Source: Syngnathus acus
Taxonomy: Eukaryota > Chordata > Actinopteri > Syngnathiformes > Syngnathidae
Assembly (NCBI RefSeq): GCF_901709675.1
Contig: NC_051090.1
Coordinates: 9,560,842-9,624,841 of the forward strand
DNA length: 64,000 nucleotides
Direction of reading: 5' to 3'
The notes beneath the pieces were generated by a model. It was not told the origin of the DNA and made no database searches. It worked only from the letters and a program-made list of their open reading frames with translations. The translations under genes were made by a program, and so were the position numbers. Shown one piece after another: positions 1-12,724 of the stretch (position 1 is the stretch's first letter; each line of letters begins with the position of its first letter).

Positions 1-1381
1 TGCTGTAGAAAACAAGACAGTGTTTTCGTCATAAAAACCAGTGAGATTAAGGGCATATAAAGGGAGGGGGGGGGGGCAAGCAAGAGGACGTCCAGTCTCC
101 TCAGGCTACGCGATGTGCTTGTTTGCCCCCTAATGAGATACTGTAGGAGAAGGACGTGGAGGAGCGTGGGGGGGTTCCGAAGGGGGAGGGTCCATCTGGT
201 GGTCAGGTGGTCAGGAAGCAGCTGGCCTGCATCCCGCGGGCGCGAGCTGACCTCCTTTTTTTTTCGCCTACGTCATTCGAAGGGAACACAATGGACGGCC
301 ATTGCTGATCAAATGACCACTTTTTGGAACATATTCAAAAGTTGTTGAGTCGTTATTTTCAAATTGTCCGCTCATCCTCTTACGGTGACTTGAGTTTATA
401 ATGAAGGGTCATTGGCTGACTTAGCGGCCCCACTGATTGGTTGCCGTATTGAGTAAAAAGTAAAAGAGCGACGTTGAATGATTACAAGACTAAAGTTGGA
501 AAGTGGTTTTGAGGACAAAAGTGTCGTTCACAAAATGCCGCTCACACCATTTTATTGTCATAAAATCAGAAATGAATCTAAGTTGTAGGTTAAAGTTGCA
601 CAGTTACAATATTGCAGCTGTAAAATTATCAGATTACAAGAACAAAATTCAAGCAAGATAAGATTGAAATTGTAATTTAAAAACAACTAAAATCATAATT
701 TCAGAGGAAAAACTTACGAGTCTTGATACAGCAAAATGATTCATATACCAAGAATCAAATTTTTAAATGAAACAGGCAATGGGGACGCAGGCGCCTGTAG
801 GGGAGCAAAGCATACTTTGTTTTGCTGGGAAGCGTCTTCTGTCTGTTTTTTGTTTAGCGGCGGGAAAGAAGAGAAAGAAAAAAAGAAAGGTGTATGCGAA
901 GGTTAGCAGGGAACACGGCCCCTAGAAAAAGGGAGCAGACGTGACGGCGGCGTGACACGACAAGGCGACGTTTACCCAATAAATGCAAATGACGACAAAG
1001 AGACGAGCCAGCCCACGGGTGGGCGCCACCCGTCACCGCCCGCGTTTCTTTATTTAGACGCAAAAAGCCTGAAATGTGTCTTAATGTGATAAACGTCAAC
1101 GTGACGCATTTGGAGCACAAAACAAATATTTGCGCTTTCCCTGAAAACAGACAAAAACAAAAACACGTGCTGTGAGCGCAAACGCTTTGGTTTTGTTGTC
1201 ATGTTAGCGGTTCGAGGCGACGGAAAGCAAACACAAAACAAAAATACAGCCCGTGTGCTCGAAAATTTGTTTGTAGATAGAGAGACAGAGATGGGACGGA
1301 TAGAAAGAGCAATGGAGAGATAGAGAGGCAGATCATAAGATAAAGAGGGGGCGAGAAAGCCAGAACAATAAACTACTAGCA
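1..1381. other. Intergenic DNA
   Basis: No coding support. A poly-G run lies near 65-76. The AT-rich stretch of about 540-760 has irregular AAAATTCAAG/AAGTTG words that look like a decayed minisatellite. The open frames here are short and lack family features. Confidence 0.6.
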
Positions 1382-1583
1382 TAGGTGTCAAACTCGTATC
1401 CTCGAGGGCCGCTATGCTGCACGTTGGAGATGTTTCCCTGATCCGACACACCCGATTCAAACGATCGGCTCATCAGCAAGCTCCGCAGTACCCTCATAAT
1501 GATCCTGATCATTTGAATCAGGTGTGTTGGAGGAGGGAAATGTCAAAGACACGCGGCCCTCGAGGACCCGAGTTTGACACCTG
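1382..1583. mobile_element. Palindromic MITE, probably hAT-derived
   Basis: Starts TAGGTGTCAAACTCG and ends CGAGTTTGACACCTG: terminal inverted repeats. Inner arms also pair (TCCTCGAGGGCCGC with GCGGCCCTCGAGGA, and GGAGATGTTTCCCTGAT with its counterpart near 1535-1545). About 200 bases with no transposase frame. The GTGTCAAACTC terminus is of a kind seen in many fish genomes on hAT-type non-autonomous elements (from memory). No clear 8-base target duplication is visible, consistent with age. Confidence 0.8.
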
Positions 1584-3150
1584 CGCCGCGGCGACAACAC
1601 ATGCTGTATTCGTCCTATGAGACGATTGAAGATGGAATCACGGCCCGGTCAAGGAGAACGCTCGGTTGGGGTTTTAAATGCGTTTCAAGCAACGGTGAAG
1701 ATTTGAAATGAAGGTTTGATCAGCGTTCGCTTGGTCGGGCCTGAAATGTCGACATTGAAGGTTGACGTGCCGTCGAGGCGCGAGGAGAACAAAGCCATGA
1801 TTAGCATGATTAGCGTGCTGCTAAAGAAAGGTGTCTCACTTAGCATTTAGATTAGCGTCTGCACCTTCAAAGTTCAATTCACTTTTCTGCGAGGAGGGGG
1901 GGGGGGAGTGAGGGTCTCGCAGAGGGACAGGGTATGCCCGGGGGGGATTAATCCAGCTTTCCCCGCACGCTTGATTGAATCTCTCATTAGCAAACTTTGT
2001 ATGTTGGACGGGATTGAAGCTTAGCAAGTTTAGCAAATGTAGCTTCACTGCCGCTTCCCCGCTTTCTGCCCCGCCCACCACTTCGCTTCATTTAAACCTC
2101 ATCAAGTAGGCCAGCCGACCGGAAGAGGCGCACCTCGGCCGCCGGAACAATGGAAGACTCTTTGGCGCAATTCGCAGCTGGGTGGCGCTAAAGCTCACGT
2201 TACACCCTGATAAAGTCGCTTCGTATCAGCTCAGGGAAGGACATTCAGCTCATCTTGGCCAGTTCATAAAAATACGAGGGAAAAAAGCTAAGCTAAAAAA
2301 GGGGGAAAAATAAAACCAAACAAATAAAAAAAGTACCAAAAAAATTCAAATAAAAAATTTTTCAAAACAAAAATGTGAAATTTCGCAGGGAAAAAGGTCC
2401 ATTTTCAAATATCTTTCAAAATTCAGATGAACTTTTCCTAATGTCAGCATTTGTACAGTAGATTTTGTGCTATTTATTTGGTTTTGGGCCAAGAGATTTT
2501 TCTCATGTAAACGATGTGCCTTGGCGCAATAAAGGTCGGGAAACTCGAGTGGCGGCTCAACGCTCGCCGCCGTCGCGTCCCTTTATTGTTCCACCCGCCT
2601 GCTGGCGCCGACTGCAGCATATTGCCAAGCGGCTGCCCGGGTAATGGCCGATGCCGTCGGGGGACGGATGGAGCCAGAAGAGCGGGCGGCGCGAGGGGCT
2701 CTCGGGCCTTGTTTGCTTTCGCCTAAATTAGTGTTGTCGTTTCTCGCCGTGGCGGCGTCCATCAATCTTGGGAGGCTCATTTGGACGTTTTCTGCCGTGG
2801 TGCGGCGTCCCGAGGCCCGTTACGGCGGCCGCTTCATCATCTTTATACGGCCACCAAAAGGCCCATTCCGGCGGGAAGCGAGGCGCGCTCGCCATCTGTT
2901 GCGTGCTCGTAAATATGCCCGCCTTTCGGAAGCATCCACCGGCCTCGCTGGTGATGGAGTGCCGAGCGCAGTGACTTGCCATCAAGATGCTTCTTTGAAA
3001 GGTTTCCCCGCAGACAATCATTGTCACATTTATTTCAGCGCCAGCGACGGCAATTTACGACATGCGCAAAGTCGTTCGTGTTTTCCGGTGGGAACGCACC
3101 GCATGCGAAGCCAAACAACAAAACGGAATCAATTGAAAGTTTGCGTTTGA
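1584..3150. other. Intergenic DNA, part GC-rich
   Basis: No recognised gene. 2280-2420 is A-rich and low complexity. 2520-3060 is GC-richer and contains long overlapping open frames on both strands without homology. It could hold a regulatory element but nothing decisive is visible. Confidence 0.5.
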
Positions 3151-3154
3151 CAAG

Positions 3155-3560
3155 AAATCAGTCGTAATAGTTCAAGAAAAAGTCGGAATTTTATGCGATT
3201 CAATGTCTGTGGTTGGAAAAAGTCACAATTCAACAATGGAAAAAAGAAAAGGAAATTTTGTGCAGAAAAAGTCAAAGGAATTAAGAGGAAAGTCAGAAGT
3301 TTGAATTTTGAAGGGGAAAAAAATTGGACTGTACAAAGAAAAAGTCAAACCTGTAAAAGAGGCAAAGGCTGGAATTTGACAAGAAATTGGCACGCGTTAA
3401 GAAATGCTTTGATTAAAAAGAAAAAAAAAAACAGAATTTTACAAAAGGCAGAATTTAAATACTGGAAAATATACTTTTTATAGGTAAAAATTGAATTTGG
3501 TGGAAAAACAAACAAAAAGTCAGACATTTACACAAAAAATAATCTTACAACAAAAACATT
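3155..3560. repeat. Degenerate minisatellite, GAAAAAGTC-type unit
   Basis: Repeated words such as AGAAAAAGTC and GGAATTT(T)GAC(A)AAG recur every 25-40 bases through the block (for example near 3175, 3220, 3266, 3350). Purine/AT-rich. Similar decayed arrays appear in barhl2 intron 1 and, on the opposite strand, near 48.65-48.87 kb. The short open frame across it is an artefact of the repeat. Confidence 0.6.
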
Positions 3561-6074
3561 TTCATAGTTCAAGGAAAAATGTCAGAAATGTTCATATATT
3601 TAATAGTTGGTATATTGCATATATAGCTACGTATTTGTATGCTAGTCCACGCGCCTGACTTTCTATGCTGTACTTCTTTTGTCCTAGTTGTTTGTTGTGA
3701 ACTAACATAAAAGTTTTGTATTTTCCACTGTTGTTGTTTTTTTTCTTTGATGTTTTGCCACTAAAAAGCTTGTGATTGGCATTGTAGAATCCAACCCAAG
3801 GTGAATAAAGAGAATTTATGCATCAAAATGAAAAATCAATTGCTTCAAGTGTTTCTGCGCCAGGGTTTCGTGTCGATGGGCTGGGGGCGGTGGCGGAGGG
3901 GGTTCGGGGGCCCGAATGTCTGATGTGCATCCAGTGCGTCCTTTCGCTCCTCAACATGGCCGCCGCGATGGTGGCGAGTAATGACCTGAGGGGCCACTTT
4001 GTGACAACCGGGGTCCAATAACGCCGGCAGCCGCGGACAAAGAACACCCCGGGGGTCCATTTTTGAACACTTTGATGTTTTTCACCGCGGTCGGCCCGTC
4101 ATTTGTTTGTATTGTAGCCAACGCGCGCCACAAACACGCGGGGAGCCGCACAATCGCGCAAAATGTCACAAAGTCAGAGATGTTATCCGGTAGGCATTAA
4201 CTGGCAAAAAAAAAAAAAGAAAAAGACTTTCTAGCAGACGTTGAAGATTTACTTTTCTAATCTGCTATCCTAATCATAGCTAGGCTACTTGTACAAATGT
4301 CAGGGAAGTAGAGCAGTCAAAGTTCCTCAGTGTGTGCGTGTTGTTGTTATGCGGTGTGTGTGTGTATGTGTGTGTGTGTGTGAGCGCGTGTAAAGATGCG
4401 GCTCTGAAAGATGTCTCCTAATAGGTTAATTGGTGTTATTGGCCTGGTGGAGCAGAGGAGGATTGTGGGAAGTGATGTCAAGCAAGGCTCTCTTTCCTTC
4501 CCTGCAGGAGTCAAATGCTCGCTGCTCCCCCACCAAAGCCTCCTAACAATCAATTTCCCTCCTCGGGGTCCATGAAGCCAAAGATTTGACCTCACAAGCT
4601 TTACCCCCCACATCAACATCCTTCACACCTCAAAGAAACACACTTATTACAACACACGGCATCAATACTGTGGATGATGTTGAGTGTCGTCATGGCAACT
4701 GACCCACTTTTGAAGGTTATGAAAAAGTGGAACGTTTTCCCAAACAAGGTTGTTTGCATTTGTTTGCACTCATCTCAAAATAATCTCGATGCATACGATA
4801 ACGACACCGGCCAAATTATATTCAAGAATATAAACACATTTTAAAAATGTGAACCGCACAAATGAACATTGAGCACGTCATCCTTTGAAGGCCGCACTTA
4901 CTTCCTGTATGAGGCACGTGTGGGCAGCAGAGGCTATGCTATTGCTAACAAACTTTAGCCAACTACTTTAGCATGACAAGCACATATTTACAACACAGAT
5001 CTGTTTGGAAATTCAGAAAGACACTCAAGGAAGCAAACTGGCTAACATGTTACAGACAATGTTCGTTAAAACAAATCTTAAGATGTATTCATCCCGCTCA
5101 AGTCGCAGATGTTGCATTTTAGTGAATTCTGTATTTTTGTTGTTGAGTTTGTTAGCAACTAGCATTTGGCCTTGCTGAGGGCGAGGCAACATGGAGGATA
5201 TACACGATGGTACGGGGTGGCGGGGGGGGCATTAATGCACCTCGGCTGGAGCGGCCTACCTGGAGGGTAGTGGGGGGGCACTTGAAGAGCGAGAAGGAAG
5301 CCAAAAGAGTGAGCAGACATTGTTGCCTCTATTGATTGAGTCCATAGCCTTAAATGAGATGAGGGCACTCCAAGCCCAGGGCGCCGCTTTCTGCTGGACG
5401 ACCAACAAGAAAAAAGTGCCCGGGAAAGGCGGCGCGCTAACTGTTAACTTGTAGCAAAGGTTGCATACCTTAAAATGTTTTGGAAAGACATAATCAGAGA
5501 ATATATCTGAGCTGTACAAGAATCGCCGTGTGAACTGCGACAGGATCGTTGTGTGAAAGGGGCAACTGCTAGCAAAGCCCCCTTTTTTTACACAATAATG
5601 CAGTCCCTGTACTTAAGTGTCATCAAACGCAACATTAAGCGGAAAATAAATATCTTGGCCTAATAAGCCGGCGAGTCGGATCACGGGGATGTTAATTTAC
5701 CAGCTGCCAACGTTAAATCAGTTGCCGCTAACGACCGGGTGACGACCCGGTTGCGGTCGACGGCGATAAAACAACAACACAACGGTGTCATTAAAACAAA
5801 TGTCGCAGACAAACTTCCCGGCGAAGGAAGCGGGAGTTTTATTCCGCCAGGGCCCCCCGTGTGGCATCGTCAGCTTTGTAGCGCCACGCCGTCGACGCGT
5901 GGAAAGCGCTTGTTTGGGGGAGATTTAGCCGCTTTAGCTGCTAATTGCTGACAGAAGCTGTCAAGACGCCGGCTCATTCTTCTGTCAGGGTTACGCTGTT
6001 TAGACGGCAAAAACACAAAACGGCTTTCTTCTGCCGGAGGAGAGACAATGCGACGGCGGGCTGGCAGCCCCCTC
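3561..6074. other. Intergenic DNA with a TG microsatellite
   Basis: A (TG)n tract with interruptions lies at about 4350-4385. The remainder is mixed-composition sequence with no gene, RNA or clear repeat. The region about 5660-5950 is GC-richer with scattered homeobox-type words. Confidence 0.5.
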
Positions 6075-6290
6075 CCCGCATCCCGTGCGGGATATTTACC
6101 CACAAGACATGAAACGCGAGAGCACCGGAACAATGAGTGCGGGATTACGGGCCCGTCACGCTCTTTTGTCTCCGTTTCTGTCACTGAGTCCCGTGCTTGT
6201 TTGAAGATGCTCGCCGTGTTTATCCACACACAAGGCAAGGCAAGCGCTGGAAGAGGGGGTACGCTAAACCAGGTTGTAAACGGGGGTGCG
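6075..6290. repeat. Local duplicated segment, copy A
   Basis: Shares with copy B the order CATCCC..TGCGGGA, CAAGACATGAAA, GAGTGC(G/T)GGATTACGGGCC, TTTGTCTCC(G/A)TTTCTGTCA, CTTG, then a G-rich GGGGGT block. Moderately diverged. Confidence 0.6.
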
Positions 6291-6746
6291 TGGCTTTGGG
6301 GAAGACTGCATTATTCCGGGTGGGGTGGGGGTGCTCACATTGTTAGCAAAAAAAATTTATTAGTTCAAAATTTGCCTAGTGAATAGATCCATTCACGTAT
6401 TTGTTGTAATGTTTTGGGGTTATATAAGGCGGGTGAAGAGGAAAGCTCCAACTCTTTCCCGTTAGATTTTTGTCCCATGAATCCCATTTGTGGATTCTGT
6501 GATTAAATTAGACTGTGTTAAAATTGGACGATGTGATTAGATTATAAAGTGTGAACTGTGGTGTGTGCAGTCCGAGTGTGTGTATGAGAGTTCTCCACTA
6601 GATCTGGATTTTTTTGGAGGTTATTTTCACTCACTGTCACAATCTAGACCACGGTCTGTGGATCACAAGGTATGCGAAAGACTGAATTAAATAAAATAAG
6701 AGTTCCCTCACAAACAGATTAGTCCGGAGCTTGCCAAACTGTGCGC

Positions 6747-7001
6747 GCGCATCCCTAGGGGTGCGGGAGATTAAAAGGGTCTGTGATAACGATTACAGAT
6801 TTTCACTTTTTGGGTCAAGACATGAAATAGAAAAAGGAGCAGAACAGCGAGTGCTGGATTACGGGCCCTTTGTCTCCATTTCTGTCATTGATTCTTGTAC
6901 TTGCCAAAGTAGACGCAAGCAAAAAGGTGGGGGGGTGCACCCCTTCTGTATCTCCGCAGCAGCTACGAGGCTTTGATTTGCTGGCAAATGAACAGTAATC
7001 A
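6747..7001. repeat. Local duplicated segment, copy B
   Basis: Matches copy A (see 6075) in its first part and copy C in its last part, where GCTGGCAAATGAACAGTAAT is preceded by TTTGATT. About 670 bases from copy A. Confidence 0.6.
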
Positions 7002-7384
7002 AGCTTTGCTTTGATTTTTCAGAGCGTGTGTGTGTCAGGGGAGGGGGGGGGACGAGAACGGGTGGAATATAGTATGTGCCTTAAAAAGTAGGCAAAAAAA
7101 TGGATTGGTCCAAGACGTCTGGTTTAACAAAATCAGTCAAATGAGTTCTGTTTTTATATATATTTAATGCCTTCTTGAGAGGCTGTGTGGGAAAAGGGTG
7201 ATTTGGTTGGGGGGGGGTGCGCCAACTTTGACAGGAGGCAGAAGGGGGTGTATGGCTTTAAAAGTTTGAAGGATATTGGACGAGTCCAAAAGTTTACCAT
7301 CTTAAAATGTTTGGACTTTTTGAGTGTGTGTGCGGGGGTGCACTAACTATAAACTAACTATAACGTATAAAGTACAAAGAAAAC

Positions 7385-7556
7385 TGGTTTAACAGTTCTC
7401 ACGGCTATGATTGTTTTCATTTCTGTCAGTGATATTGAGCATACTCACAAAATGGCAGTGGGCGTAAGGGGTTCGACAAAAGTGGGGGGGAGTGCCCCCT
7501 CAGGACCGCAGTAACAGTAACTAAGGTTTGATTCGCTGGCAAATGAACAGTAATTA
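7385..7556. repeat. Local duplicated segment, copy C (partial)
   Basis: Has TTTCATTTCTGTCA(G)TGAT, a G-run followed by TGCCCC, and ends GCTGGCAAATGAACAGTAAT as in copy B. Completes a three-member diverged tandem array with a spacing of about 550-700 bases. Confidence 0.5.
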
Positions 7557-9908
7557 TCCTGCTCCGCCATGGCGCAATATCCACACCGAGATTAGCGTAG
7601 ACCCTTGCAGATGGCGGCGGAGCAGAAGTGGGGGGGCGAATGCAGGCGGATCAGGCAGCTAGGTCATCCCCGGCGCGGCGCACCCTCTTAGGGGATTTTG
7701 CGGTTATTAGATGGCTGCCAGATGATGGGGCCAATTATAAAAGAAAAGTGTCAGTCACGGCGAGGCGACGCTGGCGTGATTAGCGGCCGGCCAGGAAATC
7801 AGGTGAGCGAGCGGCTTTTTCCTGCCGGCGCCTTTGGTTTGCTAATAAGAGGGCGAGCGAGGGGAGCGGTCGCCAGCTGTGGCCCGCCGCTTGGCCGTGA
7901 CCTTCGCCCGCTCGCAAAGACGCAAAGAAGGGCCTGCCACAAATACCACCGGAGGTGATCGGCATCCAAATCGAATAAAATAAAGTTTATTTTGTCCCGT
8001 GAGCAAATAGGCACAGTAATTTAATTACATTTGAGTTTGGAAATGTTGCTCATCACAATTCTTGTTACATGGAAAAAATTGCCCATAAAAACTTGGATAT
8101 TTTTCCTTCCGCCTTGGCTTCTGATGTTTATGAATGACCAATTCTGATTGGCTGTCTCTGGTCATGTGATATTTTATTTTTATGTTATTGACAAATAAAC
8201 TGTTCTAAATTGATATTACTGTACTTAGTGTATTTTTTGTGGGTTGCTTTTAAGGGCCATGGCCTGGTGAGTGATGTCAGTGTTGTCGTTTAGTATTTGT
8301 ATGTTGGACGCTCTTCCTTCGGTGCAACGGGGGCCAAATGCCGCTTAATTAGCGTTAATAGTTTTCAAGATTATCTAGGGCGGGAGAAAGGAGGGCTTTC
8401 TCAGAACGGCAAAAAAAGCAGTTTCCTCATTTAGCCGCCTGACACGGAGGGGGCGTGTTTGGGGGTGGAGGGGGGGACGGTGCGGCGAGTGCAGCACTGG
8501 GGCGGCGCTATAATGAAGCGGGTCCAGACAGCGGCCATGACAGCTGTGGCAGGTGATGCATGGGGCCCATGCTAATTCCTTCAGCCCCCTCCCCAGAGTG
8601 ATGGATCCTCAAATCTTGACCACACATCCCATTAGCCCGTCCCGTGACAGTGGGATAAAGATATTTTATACCCCCCCAAAAAAAAAAGACAGCAAGTTGG
8701 GTGGAGGAGGGTTTCACAAGCAGTCAAAGGCGCAAAACCTTGCGAGTCCTCCACAATATTTCCAGAGGCAAAGTTATTGATGACTTCACCTCGGGGGGTG
8801 CGGCACGTGGCTGATGGATTTGGTGCACCCCCCTCACAACCCACCCAAGCCATGGGAAGCAGCAGGATAACAAGGCAGGCGGTGAATCATTGGCACGCAG
8901 CAGGTAAAAATAGCCGCTTGACATGCTCCAACATTCCCAAAGACAAAACACACACGCACACACACACTTTCATCATAAATACATTCACCCAAGGATGGCC
9001 AAATTCTGGTGCGCACACACCTGGTGCTGCCCTTCAGAGTGTTTCCATGATTATGAAATTTCAAATCTATACTATTATAGATTTAAAATTTTGGGGGAAG
9101 TGAGGTGGTGTACTGAACAGTAAGGATGAAGAAGATGGCTTAAAAAGTTTGCTTGACGGGATCTGACGGCGCACCCACTCTAGAAGGCAGGGAAAAAAAA
9201 GAGCCGGACCAAGGAGGCACTCAAGTGCGTTTATCATAAATCTTTTGTCGGGATCTGGCTAATACCTGACAACTTTCCACATGGAATACAAACGAGCCGG
9301 CCTGGATGCGAGCAGGCCCAGGATGGCGACGAAGGAGGGGGGCGAGGCCTTTTTTTTTCCCCCGGCCCGGCCCGGCCCGGCCCGTATAGACAAATCGCCA
9401 TAGAGGAAGCGTTGGGGGAGTGGGGAGCGAGCGGGGTTACGGTGACAGACAAGGAGCACAATTATCATGGCGTGATGAAGGAGCGGTGGCAACCGGCGGC
9501 GGTGCACCGTTAATTACCGTCCTCCTTTTTTCCCCCTGCATGCCCGCCTCTAATGTGAGCGAGAGAAAACACGGCGTGACAAGTGTGCAAAAGAGCAAGC
9601 AGTAAATTACTGTCGAGAAAAAGTAAACGCGGGACGACACGGACCCGCCAGTGATTTACGGGGGCAATTAGGCAACCGCCCCGCCGAGATGCTGAGGACA
9701 GCAGTGTGGTGGCATCGCGGCGACGTGGGGACAAGAAAGTGGGAGAATGTTCTCGGGGTGACCTTTAAGTGGCAGAGGGCTTTTCGATGAGTTCCGCATC
9801 GGGATAAATCAACGCAGCACACTTCACATCCGGGTTTTATACAACGTCAGCGGGTGTTATGGTGGGTTTGGGTCAGTCTTGGATCACCACTGGGCATCGA
9901 AAGACATT
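7557..9908. other. Intergenic DNA with simple repeats
   Basis: Holds an A-run (8686-8694), a CA microsatellite (8946-8966) and a CCCGG tandem (9360-9383, about five units). No gene recognised. Several short frames over the CA tract are artefacts. Confidence 0.5.
9360..9383. repeat. CCCGG pentanucleotide tandem repeat
   Basis: Five near-perfect CCCGG units directly after a T-run, an unusual GC-only microsatellite. Confidence 0.8.
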
Positions 9909-9912
9909 GTGA

Positions 9913-9960
9913 CCAGGGGCGGAGCTACGTGGTGGCCTTGGCCTTCTCCCCCCTAAGTAA
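9913..9960. mobile_element. Fragment resembling a teleost DNA-transposon end
   Basis: CAGGGGCGGAGCTACGTGG and the following GGCCTTGGCC resemble the terminus of a common fish hAT-like element, from memory. Only one end is visible. Confidence 0.3.
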
Positions 9961-10149
9961 GTTGCAATTTACGTTTTTTTATGCTAACCTAAACAGTGTC
10001 AAGCTAAGTTACACTGAACTAAACTCATGGCCACTGAGGTGTCTTGTCTTGTCCAAAACCTCTCAAGTAAGCCGTGCTAATCACATTTTTGTGAAATTAT
10101 CTTATTTTAGCATAAGGACAGGAAACAGATGTATGATAAGCCGGGTTCA

Positions 10150-11125
10150 GTTGAAGTGACTACAAAATTTTATGATGTGCATTAACATGTTACCTGTCCA
10201 AAGAGATTCGTTATTCATGCTAAAATAATCTAAGATAAGCTAATATCCAGTGACACATCTCTTCTTTTCGCGCAAAGACCATTACAGTCACTTAGGAGCA
10301 AAGCGTTTGAAGCTTCACTTGGCTTAACGTGACAAAATGTGCCATGTCATGCCGGGACATATTCCGAGTGAGCATTCGCACATGTCTGCTCAGATGCTAA
10401 CGACGCCGCCGGCTAGCTGAGGAAGTGGGAGGAGAAAGGAAGGAAGCGGTATGCGGGAGACGAATGGGGTTGGGTGGTGGGAGGGGGGGCTTCGTGATGG
10501 TCTCTCCCGGCCATACAAAACCCAGTCGGGGGGCAAAGTGAGTGGGCTCGCTGGTTTCCAGGTCAGCGGCCTTGAGCGCCTCGTTTGGCAAAAGGTGCCA
10601 CGAGACGGCCAGTGAGCCATATGCATGTCCACTGCACCACCGCGCCGACACCCCCGGGCGCCTTCTCCTCCACCTCGGTGGACGCTGGACCACCTCGAGC
10701 TGTCAAGGCCCAACCCCCTCTCCCAAAAACACTGCCAAGACTATGCAATGTGAGGTCAGGAAAAAAACAGCTGGAATAAACACTCAAGATTATTCTATAG
10801 TTATTGAATGCAACACCGATATTAAAAATGATGTAAATATAGTACGTTTGGCATATAGACAATAAATATAATGCAAAATGTTCGTAAGCGCCATAGATAT
10901 TTACAAAGAGCTTTTACATTTTTCCTGTCGCAGGTACATTTTGTTAAATTACGCAAAGCTATGCTTAACTACGGGAAGCTAAATTAAAGAGCAAATTATT
11001 AGTGCGCATTAACGCATTACCGTCCAAGTACGTTATGTTAAGTTATGCTAAATTATGCGAAGCTAAAGAGCTGTGCAAGGACAAATTCATTAGTGAGCAT
11101 TAACACATTACCTTTCAAAATTACA
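10150..11125. repeat. Diverged tandem repeat, GCATTAAC-type units of about 100 bases
   Basis: Two adjacent units at about 10933-11028 and 11029-11125 share (C/A)GTTATGTTAA-type starts, GCAAAGCTA, AAATT(A/C)ATTAGTG(C/A)GCATTAAC and CATTACC. A third, more distant unit (GTGCATTAACATGTTACC..GTCCAAA) lies at 10157-10205. Between them, 10390-10760 is unrelated GC-rich sequence. Confidence 0.5.
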
Positions 11126-11519
11126 ACATGTGATCCTACGATAAACAGCTGATTGTATCACTCAGTTTTTTTCTTCTGTGTAATTACTGCTGGCAGAGCA
11201 AAACAAGCACATTGGTCCACTTGGCTGGATTTTTTCTTTTTTTTTTAGGCCGATTTTAAAAGGCTAGCGTGTGCGATAAAAGCGGTAACAACGAGAGTCC
11301 GTGAACAAAATGGGCCAAACGGGGGAGGAAGGCCGAGTGTCATAAATAAAACAATAACAAGCCTCGCTAACGAGATAGCTCCCTCTGCACGAATCCCGGC
11401 TAATCATCCCGGCGAGCTGGCGAATGATGAAGTGCCACCACCATCCGCCAACACCTGCACAATTAAATCGTCCCCCGTTCTTTCCGTGCCTAGTGTAGCG
11501 TAGCATTAATTTTACTCCT

Positions 11520-11680
11520 AAAAGGCCCGATGAGCGCGCTAATAATTGTGGCGACTTGACTCCATGTCCACTGGAAACGGAGCGGCTAATTAGGCAAAGG
11601 TAATTAATTAGAGATAAACGCAGCTAATCGGAGCCTGTTGGTGAGCGACTTGTGTAGGTGGTTAGCATTGGGATGGTTTC
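11520..11680. promoter_or_regulatory. Candidate conserved non-coding element
   Basis: Dense homeodomain-type cores: GCTAATAATTGTGG, GGCTAATTAGGC, GGTAATTAATTAGAG, AGCTAATCGGAG. Non-repetitive. Selected by motif density only. Confidence 0.3.
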
Positions 11681-12423
11681 TAACAAGATGCTGGGCTAAC
11701 GGCGTTTTTAGCCACAGGATAATTTGGAAATGAGCAACTTCAATTTTCTATTTTTAAAAGCAACTCCCCACCAGGGGTCGGCACACAGCAACAATTTGCA
11801 TAATTAGCAACAAATCAGATGCAAATGCTAATGCTAATTGTTCAACTAAAAAAAAGGCGCAAAAAAGTTATGATTAATGAGCATTAGCACACTCAGATGC
11901 TAAAATAGGCTCTACAAAAGTCATTTTTTACATTGAAAAAAAGTTCATTTATTTGTAAATCCAAACAATTCAGACAATCTACTAAGAAAACAAAAGTGGC
12001 AGCTATCGAGAAATAAGTGACTGTGAACACTTCTTGGAGTCTTGTTGCCATGACAGCAGCAAAGAAATAACAACAGAGACATGTGCGTCGTGTTTCTGTG
12101 ACGCATTCCCATTTTAAACAAGGAACTGGATTAGGGGAAAAAAGCGGGATGTGAAGTTTGTCTGCAAATTAGAATATGAAAGGTGCGCCATGTTGGCACA
12201 CACGCACCACTTCCCAGGCGCGCCTGTGTTCCCATCATGTCCAATATTCGCACCCATGGCACGGCAGAGAGCGGGCGGGAATTTAATGGTTATCATAATC
12301 AATGTTGACTCTGCGGATCACAACGGGAGGAGGAAGAGGAAGCAAGAAAGAAGGAGGGGGGGGCGCCTTTGTTTGGATCTTCTGCGATTTGGATTTTTCT
12401 CTTTTTTTAGGTGGTAGACTAGT

Positions 12424-12724
12424 GCAGAGGTTCTTAAACTGTTTGGATCCAGAGATTTCTTACGGTGTAATAATGCTAATGCCAATTAAACGTAACTACC
12501 AATCTCAAACTGTTTCGCTCATTCAGCAATATTTGAGCATGATTCCCACTGCCCAAATGTTCATATTTTTAAAATAAAATCCCCAAATAAAGACATAATC
12601 CTTCCATAGTTCTTTAACAATTAAAACCATTCTAACTTCAAGCGTCAATAATATAGTATTTACCTTTTCAGTTCAATTTTTCAACTTCAATAGAAATTGT
12701 GGGACCCCATTTTGAGAAGCAGTG
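12424..12724. mobile_element. hAT-type MITE, degraded
   Basis: Left end CAGAGGTTCTTAAACTG and right end TTTTGAGAAGCAGTG form imperfect terminal inverted repeats. The interior is AT-rich with no transposase. The CAGNGGTTCT(T/C)AAACT terminus is typical of Charlie-like hAT elements. Confidence 0.7.

Noticed and set aside
2172-2192. CTCF-like GGGTGGCGCT motif
   Set aside because: Only a partial consensus match, single site, no supporting context.
2644-3150. 168-residue open frame
   Set aside because: No recognisable domain, overlapped by long frames on both strands in a GC-rich stretch, no splice or promoter support.
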